Assembly: GCA_021801615.1 (NCBI GenBank)
Contig: JAJYXS010000032.1
Location: forward strand, 1-13,917
Direction: 5' to 3'
DNA: 13,917 nucleotides
Source of the DNA: Actinomycetes bacterium
Lineage (GTDB): Bacteria > Actinomycetota > Acidimicrobiia > Acidimicrobiales > RAAP-2
Below are positions 6,610 to 11,672 of this stretch, one piece after another. A program made the position numbers and the translations under genes. The notes beneath the pieces are model-generated. The model was not told the origin of the DNA. It saw nothing but the letters and a program-made list of their open reading frames with translations, and searched no databases. The stretch's first letter is position 1; each line of letters begins with the position of its first letter.

Positions 6610-6967
6610 CATGGCTCCGCACTGCCGCTTCCGGGTCCCCCACCCGAGGAATGCGCCGGCGGGCGCAGATCTCGTGGCACTGATCAGCCGACCGGGAAGT
6701 GGGAGGAATCGGGCAGCGTCGCCGAGCCCGGGTCCTTCGGTCGGGACCAGTCCTGCAGGGGGGAGACGAGGATCGTGGTCAGCCAAGGGACCGAGCTCCT
6801 GGCGAGGCTCGTCCTCCTCGGAGCGACCGGCGGGCAGTCGGGCCGCCGGGACGGCGCGGCCGCCGGCACCCTGCTGACCTATCCGATCTTTGGACCGTCC
6901 TTGTACCTGCGTACGGAATGCTCCTGCCTGCGCCGATCGCCGTCCATCGCCGGCGACGGCGAGGCGC
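6610..6967. other. 358-bp gap between convergent mscS and VOC genes
   Basis: Several open frames cross this gap on both strands, but none has a recognisable domain or a consistent codon pattern. The only clear element is a hairpin near the VOC end (6937-6962). It could hold an unrecognised small gene or a gene remnant. Confidence 0.5.
6937..6962. terminator. Hairpin, possible terminator between convergent genes
   Basis: A perfect 8-bp stem, TCGCCGTC with GACGGCGA, encloses a 10-nt loop just beyond the stop codon of the VOC gene on the minus strand. There is no T-run, as is common for GC-rich actinobacterial hairpin terminators. Confidence 0.45.
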
Positions 6968-7423
6968 CTAGAGGCGCAGAGGCCGGATCGGGGCGAAGAC
7001 GGCCGCCGGGTCGCGCCACTCCTCGCGCGGGAGGACGTCGACGTACAGCTCGATCTCGTTGCCGTCCGGGTCGGAGATGTACAGCGAGTGCGTGACGGTG
7101 TGGTCGCTCGCGCCGTTGATCGGCACGCCATGTGCTGCGAGGTGCTCGAGGACCTCGCGCAGGTCGTCGTCGCTGTCGCCCACCTTCAGCCCGAAGTGGT
7201 AGAGGCCCAGTCTGCGGCCCTGCGGGATCGGTGCAGCCGACGGCCCGACCTCGATGAGGAGGAGCTCGTGGTGGGTGCGCCCCGAGGTGAACCCTGCAGC
7301 CGGGACCCCGAGGGGGACGTCGCCTGCGATCTCGTCCCATCCGAGCACCTCGCCGTAGAAACGGCGGGAGCGCTCGAGATCGCTGACGTAGAGCACGATG
7401 TGGCCCAGCTCGCGGATCTTCAT
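6968..7423 (-). CDS. VOC (glyoxalase/extradiol dioxygenase fold) family protein
   Basis: The 151-aa protein has the vicinal oxygen chelate fold, whose members are metal-dependent enzymes such as glyoxalase I, extradiol dioxygenases and fosfomycin-type thiol transferases. It shows two beta-alpha-beta-beta-beta modules. The first begins GHIVLYVSDLERSRRFYGEVLGW, and the second contains LYHFGLKV and ends SDPDGNEIELYVD. Candidate metal ligands are His8, His76 and Glu125, the His/His/Glu set of the family. The single-domain length is usual for a subunit that dimerises. The pattern is closest to catechol-2,3-dioxygenase-like VOC proteins, but the substrate cannot be assigned. The ATG at 7423 has a GAGGAGG ribosome binding site about 7 nt upstream. 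Its upstream side abuts the truncated doxX remnant, whose stop codon is only 36 nt away. Confidence 0.9.
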   Translation of the reverse strand: MKIRELGHIVLYVSDLERSRRFYGEVLGWDEIAGDVPLGVPAAGFTSGRTHHELLLIEVGPSAAPIPQGRRLGLYHFGLKVGDSDDDLREVLEHLAAHGVPINGASDHTVTHSLYISDPDGNEIELYVDVLPREEWRDPAAVFAPIRPLRL

Positions 7424-7459
7424 CGTCTCGCCTCCTCGCTGCGTACGCGTGAGCCGCCG

Positions 7460-7648
7460 TCACGAGCGCTGCGACAGTCTCGCGCTCGTGGCCATGGCTT
7501 TGGGGGACCGCAGGCCGATCGAACCGAAGCCCGCCGCCATCGCCTCGAGGCCGTGACCTGCGAACGCGCCGAACAGCTTCTTGACGCCATGCACGGCGGC
7601 GTAGCCCCCGAGGAACCAGCCGGAGACGAGCAGATCGAGGCGACGCAC
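7460..7648 (-). pseudogene. Truncated DoxX-family membrane protein remnant
   Basis: A 62-codon fragment reading from GTG 7648 matches the N-terminal part of DoxX family proteins. RRLDLLVSGWFLGGYAAVHG is followed by KKLFGAFAGHGLEAMAAGF and IGLR, corresponding to the usual first helix and the HGxxKLFGxFGGxGL loop. DoxX proteins normally have about 130-170 residues and four helices; here similarity stops near residue 48 and a TGA follows 14 codons later. The three later helices are absent, and the VOC gene starts 36 nt beyond the stop. The family is linked to membrane redox and thiol stress functions, but this copy is almost certainly non-functional. Its putative start directly abuts that of the hxlR remnant on the opposite strand. 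Confidence 0.72.
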
Positions 7649-7817
7649 GTGACCGATGTCCTCCAAACGTTCGGAATGGTTGGACTGCTCGGCAAGCGCT
7701 GGAACGGACTGGAACGGACTGATCATCTCCACCCTTCTCGAGGGGCCCGCCCGCTTCTCCGAGCTCGTGTGCTTGGTGCCCGGGCTGAGCGAGCGAATGC
7801 TCGCCGAGAGGCTCGGC
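7649..7817 (+). pseudogene. Frameshifted and truncated HxlR-type winged-helix regulator
   Basis: The fragment begins GTG 7649 and reads TDVLQTFGMVGLLGKRWNGL, then shifts frame at an exact 10-bp duplication (7701-7720). If one 10-bp copy is removed, it continues IISTLLEGPARFSELV and GLSERMLAERL. Together these form the HxlR-type pattern: GKRW motif, RFxEL helix and the recognition helix near SERMLAERL. Similarity ends near 7817, where the wing and C-terminal helix should follow; instead an unrelated sequence runs on, in frame, into the DUF503 gene. A full member has about 100-120 residues. HxlR-type regulators commonly stand divergent to the redox-linked gene they control, which fits the adjacent doxX remnant. 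It is very probably inactive. Confidence 0.72.
7701..7720. repeat. Exact 10-bp tandem duplication (GGAACGGACT x2)
   Basis: Two identical 10-bp blocks lie at 7701-7710 and 7711-7720, inside the conserved GKRWNGL region of the hxlR remnant. Ten is not a multiple of three, so the duplication shifts the frame; deleting one copy restores the protein pattern. Confidence 0.95.
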
Positions 7818-7952
7818 GTCGCCGTCAGGCCAGGACCGCTCGCGGGAACCCCACGCGCTCCTCGTGCGATGGCTCGGGCAGGGGAGCAGGACCTCGACCC
7901 CTGGCCCCGCGCGGGTGTCGAGGCGGCGACGGCCGTCCGGCAGTCTGGAGTG

Positions 7953-8252
7953 ATGTACGTCGCCGCGCTCAGGATCACGATCCGCATCCCCCAGAGCAAC
8001 TCGCTCAAGGCGAAGCGGTCGGTCGTCCGCCACCTCGTCGAAGTCGCTCGCCACCGCTTCGGGGTCTCCGCCTGCGAGGTCGCGGAACAGGACCGTTGGC
8101 AGCTCGCGGTCCTGGGATTCGCGGCGGTCGCGTCGAGCGCGCGCCATGCTGGCGACCTGTTGGACCGGACCGAGCGGTTCGTGTGGTCGCACCCCGAGCT
8201 GGAGGTGGTCGACACGAGCAGGCATTGGGTGGAGGTGGCGTCCGAACGGTGA
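7953..8252 (+). CDS. DUF503 (YlxP-like) family protein
   Basis: The 99-aa protein belongs to the small DUF503/YlxP family, often found next to translation and ribosome-maturation genes in other bacteria; its molecular role is not well defined. The pattern is clear along its length: MYVAALRITIRIP, SNSLKAKRSVVRHLVEVARHRF, VSACEVAEQDRWQLAVLGFA and a C-terminal HPELEVVDTSRHWVEV. The length is typical, so the gene is intact. The ATG at 7953 was chosen because it begins the family N-terminus, although the frame is open further back into the hxlR remnant. A GGAG lies only 2 nt before the ATG, too close for a standard ribosome binding site. A CAGTCT hexamer 6 nt upstream hints weakly at leaderless expression. 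The usual nusA/infB/rbfA neighbours are absent. Confidence 0.9.
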   Translation: MYVAALRITIRIPQSNSLKAKRSVVRHLVEVARHRFGVSACEVAEQDRWQLAVLGFAAVASSARHAGDLLDRTERFVWSHPELEVVDTSRHWVEVASER

Positions 8253-8267
8253 GCACGCCTCGCTTCG

Positions 8268-8312
8268 TCGACGAGGAGGCCCCCCGGGGGGAAGGGGGCG
8301 GCTCCTCGTCGA
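8268..8312 (+). terminator. Strong hairpin after the DUF503 gene
   Basis: The 11-bp perfect arms TCGACGAGGAG (8268-8278) and CTCCTCGTCGA (8302-8312) enclose a G/C-only inner segment that includes CCCCCCGGGGGG. It begins 16 nt after the DUF503 stop codon. There is no T-run, but position and strength favour a transcription end. Confidence 0.6.
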
Positions 8313-8536
8313 GTGAGATTGCCGGGCTCCTGCCCAGCTCGTGGACAGGTTAGCAGGCTGTCGAGAATTCCGTTCAGCGCGTCAGCGCGCCGGGAGCTCG
8401 TGCAAGGAGCCTGCACGCGCCCGCACGAAGCTGCACCACGCGGCGCCGTGGCAGCCTGCCACTCCGGGACCCGATTCCGAGGCCTGCACGCGCTCGCACG
8501 AAGATGCGGCACGCGGTGCCTGCGAGGGCCGACCGC
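8313..8536. other. Gene-free stretch with a diverged 38-bp direct repeat
   Basis: No gene family is recognised here on either strand. The segment holds two related 38-bp copies and an internal hairpin around 8431-8454 (CCACG-N6-CGTGG core). It lies between the convergent DUF503 and L,D-transpeptidase genes, so it is probably 3' untranslated or intergenic DNA. Confidence 0.5.
8410..8520. repeat. Direct repeat: two 38-bp copies, 33/38 identical, 73 bp apart
   Basis: Copies lie at 8410-8447 and 8483-8520. Both begin CCTGCACGCGC and share CGCACGAAG and CACGCGG; five positions differ. The intervening 35 bp are not repeated. No associated gene is visible, so the function is unknown. Confidence 0.85.
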
Positions 8537-8562
8537 CTCCGCGGCCGACGGCCTCAGCGGAG
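8537..8562 (-). terminator. Hairpin downstream of the L,D-transpeptidase gene
   Basis: The outer arms CTCCGC and GCGGAG flank an inner GGCC-GAC-GGCC stem-loop. It lies 35 nt beyond the transpeptidase stop (8597) on the minus strand. There is no T-run. Confidence 0.4.
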
Positions 8563-8596
8563 ACCACCTCCGGCCGGTCCGCCTCCAGATGGCCGG

Positions 8597-9991
8597 TCAG
8601 GCTGTAGGCCCGACGACGGTGACGAGCGTCCCGATCGGCGTGAAGGGCCAGACCCTCCCCGCTGTGGCGATCGGCATCTCCACGCAGCCGTTGGACTGGG
8701 GGAAGCCGTACGCTGTCCTCGGGTAGCCATGGAGGGCTTCGCCGCCGTTGAAGTAGCTCGCCCAGGGCACTGTGACGTCGTAGCTCGTCCCTGTGACGTC
8801 GGTGCCACGCATGTTCGAGACCTCCATGTGGGCGTACACCTCGAACGTGCCGTCTGTCGTCGGGGCGCCCGCCACCCCGGTGTTGCACGGGATGTCGGAG
8901 AAGACGAGCTTGCCGTTCACCCAGACTGTGAGGTGCTCGGGCAGGGATTTTGTGACCAGCACGTAGCTCACGGGCTCGGCGTCCCTCTTCCCGGTGACGA
9001 CGTCCGTGAGCAGCGCGGCCCAGACCGACGCGCCGGGTGTGCTGTCGATCGCGAGCCCGTTCTGCGCCTCGAATGCCATGAGCGCGCCCCTCGTGAGCGC
9101 GCTGAAGCGCGTCGGCGACCACAGGCTCGTGTAGGCGGCAGGGAAGCCCGGGTCCCGCCAGGTGAAGGCGCCTGCCTGTGCCAGCGCCATCCTGGCCGGC
9201 GGCGGTTCGGGCCCGGAGAAGGAAAGTGGCAAGTAGCCGAGCTTCGCCAAGAGCTGCTGGAGCCGGAGCACGCCGCCGGGAGCGATCCTGAACGCCCAGG
9301 AGACCGACTTCTCGAGCACTTGCCCGTCGAGCGCCCGTACGCCCCTGGGTCCACCCCGGATCGTCACGGTGTAGAGAGTCGACGGCACGAAGGAGACCGA
9401 GGGAATGAAGCGCATCTGCGACTTGTCCAGGAGCCAGGACCCTCTCATGGCTGGTCGCAGCAGAGGATCGGGCGATCCCGGCTCGATTGGCTCGGAGAAC
9501 GTCACGACGATCCTGGTGTCGGGAGCCACGTTCGTCGCCCCGCTCGCCGGGGCGACCGAGATCACTCGCTCTTGGGGCGTGGGCCCTGCCCGGCGGAGGG
9601 CTTCGGCATGCCATCGCCGCTGGAGCGAGCCACGCTGCTGGCTCGCTCGAGACGTCCCGGGAGCCGCGAGCGCGACCACCGTCCCTGCGCACACGAGCAG
9701 GACAAGGAGCATCGAGGCCACCCACCGGTGCGTACCCTTCGACGGACCGGCGCTTCCCTTGACGCCGGGCCCCACCGGATTCCCGCTCGTCCCGCTCGTC
9801 CCGCTCGTCCCGCTCGCCCAGCTCGTCCTACCGAGGTCGAGGCTCACGAGATCGTGACGCGCCCGTGGCGCCCATGACCTCCCCAGCGCCGCTCTCGCCG
9901 AGACCGCCACGATGCCTATGGCCACTGCCAGACCCAGCAGCCTGCGCAGGCGCCGATGCGCCACGCCGGAGGACCCGCGCCCGATGCTCAC
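8597..9991 (-). CDS. L,D-transpeptidase (YkuD domain) with N-terminal Ig-like domain
   Basis: The 464-aa product is predicted to cross-link peptidoglycan or attach proteins to it outside the cell membrane. The C-terminal YkuD catalytic domain (about 340-464) has the signature HGYPRTAYGFPQSNGCVEM, giving His421, Ser433, Gly435 and the nucleophile Cys436. A bacterial Ig-like domain (about 140-235) begins VISVAPASGATNVAPDTRI and contains the VTFSEPI strand. A middle region (about 240-335) holds LRLQQLLAKLGYLP and ALMAFEAQNGL, which looks like a peptidoglycan-binding fold, possibly split by an insert. Two hydrophobic segments occur, at 18-36 and 91-112, separated by a Gly/Ser/Thr-rich linker. The GTG start at 9991 has a GAGGA-type site 5 nt upstream. 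A later start at GTG 9721 or ATG 9712 would make the second segment a normal signal anchor. Confidence 0.88.
   Translation of the reverse strand: MSIGRGSSGVAHRRLRRLLGLAVAIGIVAVSARAALGRSWAPRARHDLVSLDLGRTSWASGTSGTSGTSGNPVGPGVKGSAGPSKGTHRWVASMLLVLLVCAGTVVALAAPGTSRASQQRGSLQRRWHAEALRRAGPTPQERVISVAPASGATNVAPDTRIVVTFSEPIEPGSPDPLLRPAMRGSWLLDKSQMRFIPSVSFVPSTLYTVTIRGGPRGVRALDGQVLEKSVSWAFRIAPGGVLRLQQLLAKLGYLPLSFSGPEPPPARMALAQAGAFTWRDPGFPAAYTSLWSPTRFSALTRGALMAFEAQNGLAIDSTPGASVWAALLTDVVTGKRDAEPVSYVLVTKSLPEHLTVWVNGKLVFSDIPCNTGVAGAPTTDGTFEVYAHMEVSNMRGTDVTGTSYDVTVPWASYFNGGEALHGYPRTAYGFPQSNGCVEMPIATAGRVWPFTPIGTLVTVVGPTA
9782..9817. repeat. 9-bp coding tandem repeat (GTS linker)
   Basis: Four consecutive copies of CCCGCTCGT (the last with one change) encode a Gly-Thr-Ser repeat at about residues 59-70 of the L,D-transpeptidase, between its two hydrophobic segments. 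The in-frame unit would allow length change by slippage. Confidence 0.85.
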
Positions 9992-10028
9992 GTCCGTCCT
10001 CTTCGCTCGTCATGCTGCCCTGGGTCCA

Positions 10029-10060
10029 CGAGGAGCGGGCGCTTGTGCACCCGCTCCTCG
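10029..10060 (-). terminator. Hairpin between the four-helix membrane protein and L,D-transpeptidase genes
   Basis: A perfect 11-bp stem, CGAGGAGCGGG with CCCGCTCCTCG, encloses a 10-nt loop. It lies 46 nt past the stop (10107) of the upstream minus-strand gene and before the transpeptidase start. It lacks a T-run but is strong enough to separate the two transcripts. Confidence 0.55.
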
Positions 10061-10106
10061 AAGGAACCGGACCAACGCGTCGACCGCCGTCATGTGGACT
10101 GCTCTT

Positions 10107-10553
10107 TCACGCCGCCCGTGGGCCTGCGATCTCCGCCTCCTTCGGCAGTTCCGTGGGGGCTCCGACCTCTTCTTTCGACGCGAGCCAGTGGAGCTGACCG
10201 AGCCGGTGCGAGGCTCGCCACGTCTCGACCTCGTGCAGCGTCAGGCCTGCGAACGCGACTCCGACCGTGCCGAGCGCGAGCGCGAACGCCAGCCACTTGA
10301 GCGTCGTGCCACCGAAGTAGTCGGTGATCGCGATGAGCGTGCCAGCCGCCGCGACCATGCTCAGATCCAGCACGCGCTGGATCGGTGCGAGTCGCCGATC
10401 GAGCTCGGCGAGCCCTGCGATTCCCACGATGCCGATGGCGATGGCGAACGAAGCCCACCTGATGCCAATCGCAGAGTGCAGCCCCACGCTGAGCACCACC
10501 ACCAAGCCACCGAGGAGTACGACTGCGGCGTTGCTGATGTACCTCATGCTCAT
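10107..10553 (-). CDS. Four-helix integral membrane protein of unknown function
   Basis: The 148-aa protein is not a family I recognise with confidence. Four hydrophobic helices are clear at about 6-24, 31-50, 62-80 and 86-104. A short loop with LAELDRRLAPIQRVLD lies between helices 2 and 3, and a hydrophilic C-terminal tail runs from about 106 to 148. The paired-helix layout is loosely reminiscent of SPW-repeat membrane proteins, but the defining motif is not seen. The ATG at 10553 has a perfect AAGGAGGTGA ribosome binding site (10569-10560) with 6-nt spacing, the strongest in the window, so good translation is likely. It diverges from the DUF1707 membrane-protein gene; a link between the two is possible but unproven. 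Confidence 0.82.
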   Translation of the reverse strand: MSMRYISNAAVVLLGGLVVVLSVGLHSAIGIRWASFAIAIGIVGIAGLAELDRRLAPIQRVLDLSMVAAAGTLIAITDYFGGTTLKWLAFALALGTVGVAFAGLTLHEVETWRASHRLGQLHWLASKEEVGAPTELPKEAEIAGPRAA

Positions 10554-10596
10554 TGGGACTCACCTCCTTCCTCTTTGCAGCTCCCATCCCGATCCG

Positions 10597-10602
10597 AGGC
10601 TA
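10597..10602 (-). promoter_or_regulatory. Possible -10 box (TAGCCT) for the four-helix membrane protein gene
   Basis: TAGCCT on the minus strand fits TANNNT. It would start transcription near 10589, giving a leader of about 36 nt that includes the strong ribosome binding site. No good -35 hexamer is visible 17 bp upstream. Confidence 0.35.
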
Positions 10603-10615
10603 TGTGCGGCGACGC

Positions 10616-10655
10616 CGTCCTCCGTAGGGGCGAGAGTCACAATGGGCGGAGGACG
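10616..10655. promoter_or_regulatory. 9-bp inverted repeat in the divergent intergenic region
   Basis: CGTCCTCCG (10616-10624) and CGGAGGACG (10647-10655) are perfect complements, 22 nt apart. They lie just upstream of the predicted minus-strand -10 box, where a regulator could bind. A second hairpin (10668-10690; 9 bp with one G-T pair, 5-nt loop) follows. Confidence 0.4.
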
Positions 10656-10739
10656 AGGATCGACGGTCCGCGGGACGGCTCGTCCTGCGGGGCTGAGGCC
10701 TGTGACGTTCGACCCTGGGGATCGGAGCGGCTGACGCAC

Positions 10740-10745
10740 TAGAGT
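10740..10745 (+). promoter_or_regulatory. Possible -10 box (TAGAGT) for the DUF1707 gene
   Basis: TAGAGT fits TANNNT and would start transcription near 10752, giving a leader of nearly 90 nt. No clear -35 box is seen, so confidence is low. Confidence 0.3.
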
Positions 10746-10756
10746 TCACCCGAGAG

Positions 10757-10840
10757 GTGACCGGCGGGTACGCGTCGGCAGGGGAGGGACGTGCCGGCCG
10801 TCGCGTATCCCTCCCCGAGGTGAAGGTGGTGAGGCGCTGA
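10757..10840 (+). CDS. Possible 27-aa leader ORF overlapping the DUF1707 start (TGATG)
   Basis: This ORF runs from GTG 10757 to TGA 10838-10840, whose last base is the first base of the ATG of the next gene. It would encode MTGGYASAGEGRAGRRV, then a Pro/Val/Arg-rich end. The TGATG overlap is the usual mark of translational coupling. There is no strong ribosome binding site. The peptide has no recognisable motif, so a leader-peptide role is an inference from position only. Confidence 0.25.
   Translation: MTGGYASAGEGRAGRRVSLPEVKVVRR
10781..10816 (+). promoter_or_regulatory. Leader hairpin upstream of the DUF1707 gene
   Basis: A perfect 9-bp stem, GGGGAGGGA (10781-10789) with TCCCTCCCC (10808-10816), encloses an 18-nt loop that includes a GCCGGC core. 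It ends only 23 nt before the ATG and just before the purine-rich ribosome-binding region, so it may affect translation. It may instead only insulate the start region. Confidence 0.45.
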
Positions 10841-11424
10841 TGCCCGAGTACCACGGCTATGGCGGACTACCCTGGCATCACGCGATGTGGGGAGGGCCGG
10901 GGCCGTCGCTCGAGATGGTCCTGCCGGTCCTGGTGGTCCTCCTCTTCTTTCTCGTGCTGGCGGCGGCCACGGCAGCGATCAGGTCCGGAGGCGCACGCTG
11001 GCGCGAGCACCATGCGACCAGACGCACCGGCGTCTCCACGGCGGAGGGACAGCCTCGCCCGGTGCTCGCCTCGGACGCCGAGCGAGAAGAGGCGACCCGG
11101 AGGATCTCACACGCCGTCGGCGAGGGACGGCTGGACTTGGAGGAAGCCGAGCGGCGGGTCGAGGCGGTGCTGCGCAGCCGCCACCGCCACGAGCTCTACG
11201 AACTGATCGGCGACGTACCGCCGCTCGGAGGCTCGAGCCAGGACGGTCGTCGCGGGGTCGTGTCGCGGCGCCTCGTGCTCGTCGCAGCGACGGCGATGCT
11301 GGTCGCCGCCGCGATCGTGCAGACGGTGACCGGCGTGTGGGAGCTGTGGCCGCTGGCTGCAGCAGCCTTGGGTCTGTGGGCCGGGCGGGAGCTCGGAGCT
11401 GGCAGAGCTCGAAACGCGCGCTGA
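10840..11424 (+). CDS. DUF1707 domain-containing membrane protein
   Basis: The 194-aa protein has a short His/Gly/Trp-rich start (MPEYHGYGGLPWHHAMWGG), one membrane helix (26-46) and a cytoplasmic segment with a DUF1707 domain at about 75-127. The domain is seen in VLASDAEREEATRRISHAVG, EGRLDLEEAERRVEAVL and RSRHRHELYELIGDVP. Two closing helices follow (about 145-165 and 167-183). DUF1707 is a small helical domain near the N-terminus of many actinobacterial membrane or regulatory proteins, and it resembles SHOCT domains; its function is not established. Here it lies between helices rather than at the N-terminus. The ATG at 10840 is preceded by GGTGAGG about 6 nt upstream and overlaps the stop of a possible leader ORF. 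Confidence 0.87.
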   Translation: MPEYHGYGGLPWHHAMWGGPGPSLEMVLPVLVVLLFFLVLAAATAAIRSGGARWREHHATRRTGVSTAEGQPRPVLASDAEREEATRRISHAVGEGRLDLEEAERRVEAVLRSRHRHELYELIGDVPPLGGSSQDGRRGVVSRRLVLVAATAMLVAAAIVQTVTGVWELWPLAAAALGLWAGRELGAGRARNAR

Positions 11425-11672
11425 CGCAGGATCCGCAGCTGCCTCGAGGGAGGGTGCCGCCCGGCGGTCCAGGGAAGTCCGACGCGGTCCCCCAGCACGC
11501 GCAACGGTTCACGGGATGGACTTCCCTTCGCCGGCATTGTCCGGGTCAGGTATTGGAGGTCGCGGATTGCTCCGCCTCTCAGCCTTTGACGGCTCCCTCT
11601 GCCATCTCGTGAACCACTTGCATTGAACCACATGCTGGCCGGGTTCGCTAGAGGCGAAAGTCCCTCCGGTCC
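11425..11672. other. Intergenic region between convergent DUF1707 and rtcB genes, with inverted repeats
   Basis: No gene is recognised. A 10-bp perfect inverted repeat, AGGGAAGTCC (11471-11480) with GGACTTCCCT (11518-11527), and a tight GCGGA-TTGC-TCCGC hairpin (11562-11575) are present. GAGG/CCTC arms closer to the rtcB stop could form a weak terminator. It is most simply read as the shared 3' region of the convergent genes. Confidence 0.5.

Noticed and set aside
6879..8225. Minus-strand open frame across the VOC gene and the doxX remnant
   Set aside because: It is Arg/Pro-rich, covers a clear VOC gene in another frame and has no motif of its own.
8382..9725. Minus-strand open frame overlapping the L,D-transpeptidase gene
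   Set aside because: The YkuD motif and Ig-like domain are in the other minus frame; this one is low complexity.
10701..10725. tRNA-like GTTCGACCC stretch
   Set aside because: No acceptor, D-arm or anticodon arm can be built around it.
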